The translations under genes and the position numbers were made by a program. Source: Alterisphingorhabdus sp038748365 (GTDB taxonomy: Bacteria; Pseudomonadota; Alphaproteobacteria; Sphingomonadales; Sphingomonadaceae). Taken from it: a stretch of 64,000 nucleotides of DNA. The stretch covers positions 186,001-250,000 of the forward strand of contig JBCDIZ010000001.1 in NCBI GenBank assembly GCA_038748365.1, in the 5' to 3' direction. Each line of letters starts with the position of its first letter. Within the stretch, counting starts at the first letter, position 1. Below the pieces are notes generated by a model, which saw only the letters and a program-made list of their open reading frames with translations, ran no database searches and was not told the DNA's origin. This document shows positions 45,332-53,996 of the stretch, one piece after another.

Positions 45332-46381
45332 ATGACCCAAGACCTGATTATCACGACAGAAAACCGAATAGGCCGGATCAGCCTCAACCGGCCCAAGGCG
45401 ATCCATGCGCTCAATCTTGTTATGTGCGAGGGCATGATCGAGGCGCTGCAAGGCTGGGCGGAAGATGATGCCGTTGAGGCCGTCATTATCGACCATAGCG
45501 AAGGCAGGGGCTTTTGCGCCGGCGGCGATATTCGCATGCTGGCCGAAAGCGGCGCAAAGGACGGTGTCCAGGCGCGGCAGTTTTTCCATACCGAGTATCG
45601 TCTCAACCATCTGCTGTTTACCTATGCCAAGCCGGTCGTCGCGTTTATGGACGGCATCACCATGGGCGGCGGTGTCGGCATTTCCCAGCCAGCGCAATAT
45701 CGCGTTGCGACCGAGAATACCCGCTTTGCTATGCCCGAGACCGGGATCGGTCTGTTCCCCGATGTTGGCGGTGGCTGGTATCTGCCGCGGCTAGAAGGGC
45801 GGGTAGGGCAGTTTCTGGCACTGACCGGCGCGCGGCTTGATGGTGCGGAATGTTTGGCTCTCGGTCTGGCAACGCATTATCTGCCGTCTGACAAGCTGGA
45901 TGATGCCAAGGCACGTATATCGGAACAGCCTGCTCGCATCGCGGGAATATTGGGGGATTTGTCAGTCACAGCACCCGATGCGCGGATTATGAGCAATATC
46001 GACAAGATCAACCGCTATTTTGCTTCAGATATCTATGAAGAGATATTGGCTGCTCTGGAGGCTAGCGATGATGCGTGGGCGGCGAAAGAGCGCGATACGC
46101 TGGGCACAAAAAGCCCGCAAACCTGTAAGGTTGCGCTTCGCCAGCTGAAGGAAGGCGCGGCTATGCCGGACTTTGCCAGCCAGATGGTGCAGGAATATGC
46201 CATCGGCTCGCGCGTGGTGCAGCGGCATGATTTTATTGAAGGCGTGCGTGCACTGATTATCGACAAGGACAACAACCCCAAATGGGACCCGGCAACACCG
46301 GAGGGCGTTACCGATGAACTCCTCGACAGTATCTTCGCGCCACTGCCTGATAATGAGAAATGGACGCCGCTCACAACCTAG
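45332..46381 (+). CDS. 3-hydroxyisobutyryl-CoA hydrolase
   Basis: Crotonase-fold thioesterase freeing 3-hydroxyisobutyrate in the valine pathway. 349 residues, longer than a hydratase, as expected for the HIBCH group. Blocks: RGFCAGGDIRMLAESGA, FFHTEYRLNHLLFTYAKP, GITMGGGVGISQPAQYR, FAMPETGIGLFPDVGGG; the C-terminal half (DFIEGVRALIIDKDNNPKW) is also HIBCH-like. Start ATG 45332, 14 bases after a repeat. Confidence 0.93.
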   Translation: MTQDLIITTENRIGRISLNRPKAIHALNLVMCEGMIEALQGWAEDDAVEAVIIDHSEGRGFCAGGDIRMLAESGAKDGVQARQFFHTEYRLNHLLFTYAKPVVAFMDGITMGGGVGISQPAQYRVATENTRFAMPETGIGLFPDVGGGWYLPRLEGRVGQFLALTGARLDGAECLALGLATHYLPSDKLDDAKARISEQPARIAGILGDLSVTAPDARIMSNIDKINRYFASDIYEEILAALEASDDAWAAKERDTLGTKSPQTCKVALRQLKEGAAMPDFASQMVQEYAIGSRVVQRHDFIEGVRALIIDKDNNPKWDPATPEGVTDELLDSIFAPLPDNEKWTPLTT

Positions 46382-46474
46382 TCTCGTCACCCTGAACTCG
46401 TTTCAGGGTCTCCTGATACCAGGTAATGAGCGTTCAACAAAAAGATGCTGAAACAAGTTCAGCATGACGAGACT
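46380..46474. repeat. Palindromic intergenic repeat, family C
   Basis: Outer arms AGTCTCGTCA (46380-46389) and TGACGAGACT (46465-46474), with inner hairpins CCCTGAA-CTCGT-TTCAGGG and GCTGAA-ACAAG-TTCAGC. The form (GTCACCCTGAAC ... GTTCAGCATGACG) is a widespread alphaproteobacterial intergenic repeat. It starts inside the hydrolase stop codon and supplies DNA up to 12 bases before the next ATG. Only one copy in this window. Confidence 0.87.
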
Positions 46475-46486
46475 TGAGGAAATATG

Positions 46487-47272
46487 ATGCAAGACTTTGA
46501 AACCATCCTGACCGAACAACGCGATGCGGTGACGCTGATTACGCTGAATCGTCCCAAAGCCCTCAACGCTCTAAGCAGTGTCGTGTTGGAAGAGCTGATT
46601 ACTGCCTTTGCCGCATTTGAAGCCGATGATAGCCAGCATTGTGCCGTCCTGACGGGATCAGGCGACAAGGCCTTTGCTGCGGGTGCTGACATTAAGGAAA
46701 TGTATGAGAAAGCGGCCGCAGACTTTTATCTAGAAGACTTTTTCTCCCGCTGGACAAGCCATCTCATAAAAGCGGTGCGCAAACCATGGATTGCTGCAGT
46801 TAATGGCTTCGCGCTCGGCGGCGGTTGCGAGCTGGCGATGATGGCGGATTTCATCATTGCATCGGAAAACGCCAAATTCGGCCAGCCTGAAATCAAACTG
46901 GGGGTTGCGCCCGGCATGGGTGGTTCGCAACGTCTGACCCGCGCCATTGGCAAATCCAAAGCGATGGAAATGTGCCTTACCGGGCGGATGATGGATGCAG
47001 AGGAAGCGGAGCGTTCGGGTCTCGTGGCCAAGGTGGTGGCGCATGATACTCTGATCGAAGAGACCATGAAAACCGCCGGTCAGATCGCCGCGATGCCGCC
47101 AATGGCTGCCAAGGTGAATAAGGAAATGGTCAACGCGGCCTATGAAATGACGCTGGATCAAGGCCTGCTGCACGAACGGCGTTTGTTCCAGATACTGACT
47201 GCCAGCGGGGACAAGGCCGAGGGTATGGCCGCCTTTATCGAGAAGCGCGAAGGTAGCTGGAAAGGCCGCTAA
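46487..47272 (+). CDS. Enoyl-CoA hydratase
   Basis: Crotonase-family hydratase, 261 residues; in this setting probably hydrates methacrylyl-CoA and other short enoyl-CoAs. Catalytic Glu residues lie in GGGCELAMMADF and GQPEIKLGVAPGMGG; the oxyanion block is AFAAGADIKEM. Two adjacent ATGs (46484, 46487) are possible, and the AGGA spacing favours the second. It follows a family C repeat in the valine gene run. Confidence 0.92.
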   Translation: MQDFETILTEQRDAVTLITLNRPKALNALSSVVLEELITAFAAFEADDSQHCAVLTGSGDKAFAAGADIKEMYEKAAADFYLEDFFSRWTSHLIKAVRKPWIAAVNGFALGGGCELAMMADFIIASENAKFGQPEIKLGVAPGMGGSQRLTRAIGKSKAMEMCLTGRMMDAEEAERSGLVAKVVAHDTLIEETMKTAGQIAAMPPMAAKVNKEMVNAAYEMTLDQGLLHERRLFQILTASGDKAEGMAAFIEKREGSWKGR

Positions 47273-47281
47273 GTCCCTCAT

Positions 47282-47338
47282 AGTAAACCCGGTTTTCTAT
47301 TGGCGTATGAGCGGACTGCGCTCGAACGCCAGTTTACT
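47282..47338. repeat. Nested inverted repeat after the hydratase gene
   Basis: AGTAAAC (47282-47288) pairs with GTTTACT (to 47338); inside, TGGCGT pairs with ACGCCA and GAGC with GCTC around a 7-base loop. The left side has an unpaired bulge of about 12 bases. No T-run follows, so a terminator call is not supported; it may be an RNA processing structure or a degenerate repeat. Confidence 0.5.
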
Positions 47339-47420
47339 TGTGCTATGCTCGCATTCTGTTAGTCTCCCGCCTGATATCAGCACCATAAATTTCATAACAA
47401 GCTGATTGAGGGGAATAAAA

Positions 47421-48947
47421 TTGCGCCAGCTACAGGGTATGGACTCGTCCTTTGTTGCTCTTGAGCAACGCAACACGCCGATGCATATCGGGTCGATACT
47501 GATTTATGATCCGAGCAGCGCACCGGGCGGTTTTGTCCGTTTCAAGGACATTCTCGACTTCTTCCGATCGCGCATGTCCTTGTCGCAGACTATCCGGCAA
47601 AGGCTGGTTAAAGTTCCGCTCAACCTGGATTATCCCTATTGGGTTGAGGATCCGGATTTTGATCTGGAATACCATGTCCGGCATATCGCTTTGCCCAAAC
47701 CGGGTGATTGGCGGCAGCTCTGTATTCAGGCAGCGCGGATTTTTGCACGGCCGCTTGACCTGTCGCGGCCGCCCTGGGAGTTCTGCGTTATTGAAGGGCT
47801 GGACAATGTAGAGGGCGTGCCCAAGGGCAGCTATGCGATGGTCACAAAGGTGCATCATGCCGCGATTGACGGCATGTCGGGCATTGACCTGATGGATGCG
47901 CTGCACACGCTGACGCCGGATGCACCACCACCGGAAAAACCCGATGAATGGAAAGCAGACCGTATGCCCGATCCGTTCGGGCTAATGTTTAAGGGCTATG
48001 TCCGTGCCTGGACGAATCCGTGGCGACAGACCAGCCTGCTCGCCAAGGGTGCACCGGGCCTGTACCGCGCGATAAAGGGGCTGGTACAAGATGAATTTGC
48101 GCTGGAACCCGCTATGTCTGCGCCGCGGACGCGATTCAACGTACCGGTCTCTGCCAATCGTGTGGTTGAAGGGCAGAGTTTTTCGCTGAAAGAAATCAAG
48201 AAGTTGCGAGCCCTGACGCCGGGCTGCAAGATCAATGATGTGTTCCTTGCTATTATCGGCGGCGCGCTGCGTATCTATCTGGAAGCTAAGGATGATCTGC
48301 CCGAGAACAGCCTGACGACGATGGCGCCAATCTCTGTCCGGAGTGAGGAAGAAAAGAACAGCATGGGTAATCAGGTCGCGGCGATGGTTGTGCCTCTGGG
48401 CACCCATATTGCCGATCCGGCCGACCGGCTGAACTATGTCTATAATGAGACTAAACGCTCCAAAGCGATGACCAATGCCATTGGCGCGCGGCAAATGGCG
48501 GATATCAGCAAGGTATCGCCCGCTCTGTTCATGTCGCTGGGCGCGCGTGCCTATTCGCAGCTGGGGCTGGCCAATTATGTGAAGCCGCCATTCTCCACCA
48601 TCGTTACCAATGTTCCGGGCCCGCCCGTGCCGATCTATTCCAGCGGTGCCAAGATGGTGAGCATGCATGGACTGCTTTGTCTGACCGATGGTCTGGCACT
48701 GGGCCATGTGGTCCAAAGCTATTGCGATCAGGCCAGCATTGCCTTCACCGCTTGCCGCAAAGCGATGCCTGATCCGGAGTTCTACGCTGACTGTTTGCGC
48801 CAATCCTATGAGGCGATGATGGCGGCCTTACCTGATGATGCAGACGCTAAAAGTACTGGCAAAACGGCGGCCAAGACTGGCAAACGCAGTGCCACAAGCG
48901 CGCGTAAACGCAAGCCTGGGACCAAGAGTAAAGCAGCAACAGGCTGA
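47421..48947 (+). CDS. Wax ester synthase/diacylglycerol acyltransferase (WS/DGAT)
   Basis: Acyltransferase joining acyl-CoA to a fatty alcohol or diacylglycerol, making wax esters or storage lipid. The active-site HHxxxDG motif is HHAAIDG (about residue 150); PLDLSRPPWEF and the late NVPGPPVPIY block are also typical. The start is an unusual TTG at 47421, supported by AGGGG 8 bases upstream; the next ATG is 47439. About 508 residues. After the enzyme domain comes a ~37-residue tail rich in Lys, Ala, Ser and Thr, resembling histone-like tails and not part of the family. Followed by a hydrolase gene. Confidence 0.92.
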   Translation: MRQLQGMDSSFVALEQRNTPMHIGSILIYDPSSAPGGFVRFKDILDFFRSRMSLSQTIRQRLVKVPLNLDYPYWVEDPDFDLEYHVRHIALPKPGDWRQLCIQAARIFARPLDLSRPPWEFCVIEGLDNVEGVPKGSYAMVTKVHHAAIDGMSGIDLMDALHTLTPDAPPPEKPDEWKADRMPDPFGLMFKGYVRAWTNPWRQTSLLAKGAPGLYRAIKGLVQDEFALEPAMSAPRTRFNVPVSANRVVEGQSFSLKEIKKLRALTPGCKINDVFLAIIGGALRIYLEAKDDLPENSLTTMAPISVRSEEEKNSMGNQVAAMVVPLGTHIADPADRLNYVYNETKRSKAMTNAIGARQMADISKVSPALFMSLGARAYSQLGLANYVKPPFSTIVTNVPGPPVPIYSSGAKMVSMHGLLCLTDGLALGHVVQSYCDQASIAFTACRKAMPDPEFYADCLRQSYEAMMAALPDDADAKSTGKTAAKTGKRSATSARKRKPGTKSKAATG

Positions 48948-49016
48948 ACTATTTTTAGAAATCATGTATGCTCGCCTTTCAGCGGGATCAATAAACGCAA
49001 TAGAAAGACACCACAT

Positions 49017-49799
49017 ATGGCCACTGCAAGCACAGCCACGACCAACTCCGCAAAACCGCCCAGCCTGTTCTGGACCATGGTGGAAGGCCGTGCGGTTTTT
49101 GAACTGGGCTGGTTCTATGCGTTGCGCGGCGCGATGACGCAGTTGCCCAAAGGCGACGGTCACTCGGTCATTGTGCTACCCGGATTTATGGCCAGCGACC
49201 GCTCAACCCGGCCGATGCGCGGCCTGCTCGAAGAACTGGGCTATGACACGCATGGCTGGGACATGGGCCGCAATGTCCTGATCAACCGAGAGCGCGAACA
49301 GGCAATGAATGATCTGCTAGACCGTGTCTATCGCCTCGACGAGCGCAAAGTTTCGTTGATTGGCTGGAGCCTTGGCGGCGTATTCGCCCGCGAGATCGCA
49401 AAAATGGCACCTGAAAAAGTGCGACAGGTGATCACCTTGGGCAGCCCGATTTCCAACGATCGCAACCACAGCAATGCCCGCCATTTGTTCGAAGCGCTAA
49501 ATGGTGAGGAGCCTGAACCACTGCGTGACGGACGCTATCTCAATATAGATGAGGCGCCACCTGTTCCCACAACCTCGATCCTTACCAAGACCGATGGCGT
49601 TGTCGCTTGGCGCGGTTCGGTGCAGAAGCCGGGTCCGCAGACCGACAATGTCGAAGTCGCCGCTAGCCATATCGGCATGGGCGTCAATCCGCTGGTGATG
49701 TATGTCCTTGCCGATCGTCTGGCGCAGCCGGAGGATGATTGGAAGCCGTTTGATCGTTCAGGTTGGCGGGGGATGGTTTTTCGCGAGATTAAAGCCTAG
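49017..49799 (+). CDS. Alpha/beta hydrolase, lipase/esterase-like
   Basis: 260 residues. The nucleophile elbow is GWSLGG (about residue 117), after the oxyanion-hole strand VIVLPGFMASD; ITLGSPIS and a late His in ASHIGMGVN complete a plausible triad. There is no signal peptide, so it should be cytoplasmic. It follows the WS/DGAT gene by 69 bases, suggesting a synthesis/breakdown pair for neutral lipid, though the substrate is unproven. Confidence 0.87.
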   Translation: MATASTATTNSAKPPSLFWTMVEGRAVFELGWFYALRGAMTQLPKGDGHSVIVLPGFMASDRSTRPMRGLLEELGYDTHGWDMGRNVLINREREQAMNDLLDRVYRLDERKVSLIGWSLGGVFAREIAKMAPEKVRQVITLGSPISNDRNHSNARHLFEALNGEEPEPLRDGRYLNIDEAPPVPTTSILTKTDGVVAWRGSVQKPGPQTDNVEVAASHIGMGVNPLVMYVLADRLAQPEDDWKPFDRSGWRGMVFREIKA

Positions 49800-49881
49800 G
49801 CGTAATCCGTCTTCAGCCTGACAGATCCCGTTGTCATGGTGTATCTGTGGACTAATCGTTTATTCATTGATCGGAAGGCAG

Positions 49882-50154
49882 ATGGAAGATGCGTTGAAAG
49901 GCGGCCTTCTATTATTGGCTTTTGGCTGCGTCCTTCTTTGGATTGGCTGGAGCCACTGGCGCTATCGTGATACGGATAACATCAATATTATCGAGGCTAT
50001 AATCCTCAAAATTGGTGGTGCTGATGAACCTTTATCCAGCACCGATTTTGATAGGCTCCTCTGTTACGCTCAAGCCTTTTTAGGCTTTCTATTTGGTGGC
50101 TCTGCGGTAATTGCAGGGACAGCTATAATCTTGAATCATTGGGGTTGGTTATGA
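49882..50154 (+). CDS. Small two-helix membrane protein, unknown
   Basis: No family recognised. ATG 49882 preceded by GGAAGG. 90 residues with two membrane helices (GGLLLLAFGCVLLWIGW and AFLGFLFGGSAVIAGTAIIL) joined by a polar loop of about 40 residues containing YRDTDNINIIEAI. Its TGA overlaps the mmsB ATG (ATGA), so it is coupled to mmsB. Confidence 0.65.
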   Translation: MEDALKGGLLLLAFGCVLLWIGWSHWRYRDTDNINIIEAIILKIGGADEPLSSTDFDRLLCYAQAFLGFLFGGSAVIAGTAIILNHWGWL

Positions 50155-51032
50155 AGATCGGTTTTATAGGCTTGGGCAATATGGGCGGCGGTATGGCTGC
50201 CAATCTGGTCAAGGCCGGGCATGAGGTTACTGCCTTTGATCTGTCCGGTGAGGCGTTGGCTCGCGCTGGAGCTGCTGGCTGTGAAGCTGTATCTGAAGTC
50301 GAGCAAGCTGTGTTAGGACAGGAAGCGGTGGTTACGATGCTGCCAGCGGGCAAGCATGTACGCCAAGTCTATGCCAATCATGTGATTATGGCGGGAGCAC
50401 CCGGTACGCTTGTGCTGGACTGCTCAACTATCGATCTCAATACCGCGACTGATATTGCCGATATGGCCAAAGCCAAGAAGATGCTTCCGGTTGATGCGCC
50501 GGTTTCGGGTGGAATTGCCGCAGCCAATGGTGGCACTTTGACCTTCATGGTCGGTGGCAGCGACGAGGCATTCAAACGCGCCGAACCGATCCTGTCCGAT
50601 ATGGGCAAGGCGGTGATTCATGCTGGCGGCAATGGTGCAGGACAGGCGGCAAAAATCTGTAACAATATGCTGCTTGGTTCGACCATGGCCGCAACGTGCG
50701 AGACGTTCAAACTGGCTGAGAAAATCGGACTTGATCTACAGACTTTTTACGACATTTCCAGCCAGGCTTCGGGTCAGAGCTGGTCGATGACAAGCTATTG
50801 CCCGGTGCCCGGTGTCGGCCCGCAAAGCCCGGCCGACAATGGCTATGAAGGCGGATTTGCCGCGGCACTGATGCTCAAGGATATGCGTCTCGCTCTCGAT
50901 GCTGCACGTTCGGTTGAAGCCGATGTCCCGATGGGCGAACGCGCTGAACAGCTTTATAGCGCCTTCGTTGAGGCTGATAGTCAGGGGCTGGATTTTTCAG
51001 CCATCATCACCGCGCTGGACAGCATCAGCTAA
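50151..51032 (+). CDS. mmsB: 3-hydroxyisobutyrate dehydrogenase
   Basis: NAD-dependent oxidation of 3-hydroxyisobutyrate to methylmalonate semialdehyde, feeding MmsA. 293 residues from ATG 50151. Rossmann signature FIGLGNMGGGMAANLVKAGH, substrate block DAPVSGGIAAANGGTLTFMVGG (quoted in part), catalytic Lys in GAGQAAKICNNMLLG. It completes the valine set started at 41861, but lies 3 kb past the hydratase, behind the WS/DGAT and hydrolase genes. Confidence 0.95.
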   Translation: MKIGFIGLGNMGGGMAANLVKAGHEVTAFDLSGEALARAGAAGCEAVSEVEQAVLGQEAVVTMLPAGKHVRQVYANHVIMAGAPGTLVLDCSTIDLNTATDIADMAKAKKMLPVDAPVSGGIAAANGGTLTFMVGGSDEAFKRAEPILSDMGKAVIHAGGNGAGQAAKICNNMLLGSTMAATCETFKLAEKIGLDLQTFYDISSQASGQSWSMTSYCPVPGVGPQSPADNGYEGGFAAALMLKDMRLALDAARSVEADVPMGERAEQLYSAFVEADSQGLDFSAIITALDSIS

Positions 51033-51054
51033 GCCGGACATTACTCCCAGTCAG

Positions 51055-51255
51055 ATGGACGTGATTAGCAGTCATCCTTGGGGCATTGCTGCTGTTATTG
51101 CGGTTATGATTGCTATCATCTGCGCGGTCATGGAAAAGCGGCGTAATGATCGTCATGATCTGGATCGTGTCGGCTTTATGCCGTGGAATCTGATCATGGT
51201 GCTGGCGCTGATCATCGGCGCCTTTGCTGCCGGGCTTGGCTTGCGTGGATTGTAA
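51055..51255 (+). CDS. Small two-helix membrane protein, unknown
   Basis: 66 residues from ATG 51055. Helix 1 IAAVIAVMIAIICAVM, a basic loop EKRRNDRHDLDRV, helix 2 NLIMVLALIIGAFAAGLGL. It follows mmsB by 22 bases on the same strand. No family recognised; a weak ribosome site makes the start uncertain. Confidence 0.6.
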   Translation: MDVISSHPWGIAAVIAVMIAIICAVMEKRRNDRHDLDRVGFMPWNLIMVLALIIGAFAAGLGLRGL

Positions 51256-51353
51256 CATCGCCGCGAAATTACGCGACAATTTGCGACACTAATCCTTATT
51301 GGCAGTTCGCCGGGTAAAATATATTCTTCATTCAGCGAAGGAGGAAGCAGGTG

Positions 51354-52811
51354 ATGCTGATGGCAGAATATGCTGAACGCCGCTTCGGTCTGGGGCCGAA
51401 GGCCAGCCTTACCTTGCCCAGTGATCCGAAACGCTATCTAAAGCGGCAGTTAGAGCGCTATGATCCACGTCCTTCAGTGATCGCTGCTGCGCCGTCACGT
51501 GAGACAATTGCCAGGGCCACTAGCGATTATCTCGAGATGCTGCGCGCCAATGGTGTGATTGGTGATGCCGGTGACAATCGCCGCAATAGCAACATGCGTC
51601 AGGACATGACCGGTGCAAAGGGCAGCAATCTCAACCGCGAAGTGCGCAAATTTTTCCGTACATCGGCGCGTGACTTTTATAGCCAGGCTGTCACCGCGCG
51701 GATCACTGCAGCAACACAGAGTGACAATGCATTTGCCGAAAGACTGGTACATTTCTGGGCTAATCATTTCGCAGTATCAATCGACAAGCCGATAGTACTC
51801 GGTTTTGCCGGTGTACATGAATTCGAGGCTGTTCGCCCTCACATTATGGGCCGCTTCGCCGACCTGCTTAAGGCAGCGTCGCTGCATCCGGCCATGCTGA
51901 TTTATCTTGACCAGACTCAGTCGATTGGACCCAAGAGCACCGCGGCCCGGATTGCCAAAGCCCGTCGGCGCAACCGGCAGCTTGGCCTGAATGAGAATCT
52001 CGCGCGCGAGATACTCGAACTGCACAGCCTTGGTGTGCGCAGCGGCTATGACCAGAATGATGTGGTGCAGCTGGCTTATGCGCTAACAGGCTGGACGGTG
52101 AGTGGACTGTCACGCGGCAGGCTGGCACAGCGGCTCAATCTCGATGGCAATTATGGTGCTCTGGCTTTCGCCAAGCCATTGCACCAGCCCGGCAGTGTAA
52201 CCGTTATGGGTCGCAAATATAGCCAGTCGGGCAAAGCGCAATCGTTGGCCATACTCGATGATCTGGCGACGCATCCATCGACGGCGCGGCATATTGCCAC
52301 CAAATTGGCCTGCCATTTTGCTGCCGATGAACCCCCATCATCGCTAGTGGCGCGGTTGGAGCAGGATTTTCTGCAGACTGGCGGCGATCTCTCTAGCCTA
52401 TACCGGACGTTAATAGACTCTCCTGAAACATGGCAGGCACAGGGCAAATATACCTCGCCATGGAACTGGGCTATTGCCGTCAATCGCATGCATCCAGGCA
52501 AAGCATTGCCCTCGCGCCAGTTGCTTAATGCGATGCGGATGATGGGGCAGCAACCTTGGAAACCCGGATCACCCGCCGGTTTTGGCGACCGCCAGAGCGA
52601 TTGGCTCGGGCCCGATACATTGCTCAAGCGGATCGATATCAGCCACAGGATCGCAGCGCAGATTCCTAGCGATACCGATGTCCGGCAAATGGCGCGCCAG
52701 CTGTTCCCTGAAACCCTGACCGCCGCTACCGCACAGGAGCTCAGCCGTGCCGAAAGCATGAAACAGGCTTATGCGATGCTGCTGGTCAGCCCGGAATTTC
52801 TGAGGAGATAG
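51354..52811 (+). CDS. DUF1800 domain protein
   Basis: About 485 residues. Family blocks: FYSQAVTARITAATQSDNAFAERLVHFWANHF (quoted in part), NLAREILELHSLGV, and VVQLAYALTGWTVSG. DUF1800 proteins are almost always paired with DUF1501 partners, as here; their role is not established and they are thought to be exported or cell-envelope related. A strong AAGGAGG ribosome site lies about 8 bases before ATG 51354 (a GTG at 51351 is the alternative). No signal peptide is evident at this start. Confidence 0.88.
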   Translation: MLMAEYAERRFGLGPKASLTLPSDPKRYLKRQLERYDPRPSVIAAAPSRETIARATSDYLEMLRANGVIGDAGDNRRNSNMRQDMTGAKGSNLNREVRKFFRTSARDFYSQAVTARITAATQSDNAFAERLVHFWANHFAVSIDKPIVLGFAGVHEFEAVRPHIMGRFADLLKAASLHPAMLIYLDQTQSIGPKSTAARIAKARRRNRQLGLNENLAREILELHSLGVRSGYDQNDVVQLAYALTGWTVSGLSRGRLAQRLNLDGNYGALAFAKPLHQPGSVTVMGRKYSQSGKAQSLAILDDLATHPSTARHIATKLACHFAADEPPSSLVARLEQDFLQTGGDLSSLYRTLIDSPETWQAQGKYTSPWNWAIAVNRMHPGKALPSRQLLNAMRMMGQQPWKPGSPAGFGDRQSDWLGPDTLLKRIDISHRIAAQIPSDTDVRQMARQLFPETLTAATAQELSRAESMKQAYAMLLVSPEFLRR

Positions 52812-52813
52812 CC

Positions 52814-53980
52814 ATGTTGCAGCGCCGCACATTTCTGGCAGCAGGGGTGATTTTCACCACCGTGGCGAGTTTTTCGGGCCTCACTCCGACACTGGCGCAA
52901 AGCGGCGGCAGGCGCAAATTGCTTTTCATTATCCAGCGAGGCGCAGCCGATGGTCTGGCCGAACTGGCCCCGATTGGTGACCCGCATTTCAGCAGCTTAC
53001 GCGGACGTTTGCTGGAGGAGGCAGAAAGTGGTTTTGCCTTAGATGACATGTTCTCATTGCATCCGGCACTCACCAATATAGCCGCGTTATATCGCCAGGG
53101 CGATGCCGCTTTTGTTCATGCCACAGCATCGGCCTATCGTAATCGGTCCCATTTTGACGGGCAAAATGTGCTGGAAACGGGTGGCGCTGAACCCTATGCG
53201 GTCAAGACCGGGTGGCTCAATCGCCTGACTGCATTATTGCGTGCAGCGCAGCCTAGCGTCCCTGTTCCGGCGGTCGCACTGTCACAGGATATTCCCATGG
53301 CACTGCGCGGGCCGGCGGAGACATCCAGCTTCACGCCCAGCCGTCTGCCTGAGCCGGACAGTGATTTTCTTGAGCGGGTCGAGCGGCTTTATGGCGATCA
53401 TCCTGCGCTTGCGGCGGCTTTGCAAACCGGCAATGCTACCCGCGAGATGGCAGGCGATGCTAAGCCGGTCAATCCGCGCGATAGCAAGGCTTCCGGGGCG
53501 CTGATGGCGCGGTTAATGAGCGGTGCCGATGGAGCAGATATCGCTATGGTGGAGACCAGTGGCTGGGATCTGCATGCCAATAGCCCGAGAAGAATGCGCC
53601 AGGTGTTAAGTCGTCTCGATGGCATGGTGGAAGGTTTTCGCAGCGGCATGGGCGATAGCTGGCGCAATACGCTGGTGATTATAGCCACGGAATTTGGCCG
53701 TTCTGCTGCTATAAACGGCACCAATGGCACCGATCATGGTACTGGCGGAGTAATGATGCTGCTTGGCGGTACGGTGAGGGGCGGCAGGGTTTATAGTGAC
53801 TGGCCCGGGCTGAGCAATTCGCAATTACTCGACGGTCGAGATCTGCGGCCGACCATTGCCCAGGAAAGTGCAATAAGTGGTGCTATTGCAGCGCATTTCG
53901 GGCTTGATTCGCAACGGCTCCAGTCAGAACTTTTTGCCCATGTTTCTGGAAGTAGGCCCTATTTCGGTCTTGTTGCTTGA
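52814..53980 (+). CDS. DUF1501 (sulfatase-fold) Tat-exported protein
   Basis: 388 residues, starting 2 bases after the DUF1800 stop with GAGGAG upstream. The N terminus LQRRTFLAAGVIFTTVASFS is a twin-arginine signal with cleavage after TLAQ. The mature part belongs to DUF1501, a relative of alkaline phosphatase/sulfatase folds: QRGAADGLAEL, FSLHPALTNIAALY, SHFDGQNVLETGG, the Asp-His segment GWDLHANSP, ATEFGRSAAINGTNGTDHGTGG (in part). Function unknown; the pair is likely cooperative in the periplasm. Confidence 0.9.
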   Translation: MLQRRTFLAAGVIFTTVASFSGLTPTLAQSGGRRKLLFIIQRGAADGLAELAPIGDPHFSSLRGRLLEEAESGFALDDMFSLHPALTNIAALYRQGDAAFVHATASAYRNRSHFDGQNVLETGGAEPYAVKTGWLNRLTALLRAAQPSVPVPAVALSQDIPMALRGPAETSSFTPSRLPEPDSDFLERVERLYGDHPALAAALQTGNATREMAGDAKPVNPRDSKASGALMARLMSGADGADIAMVETSGWDLHANSPRRMRQVLSRLDGMVEGFRSGMGDSWRNTLVIIATEFGRSAAINGTNGTDHGTGGVMMLLGGTVRGGRVYSDWPGLSNSQLLDGRDLRPTIAQESAISGAIAAHFGLDSQRLQSELFAHVSGSRPYFGLVA

Positions 53981-53996
53981 AGCGAGCAAAGGCTGA

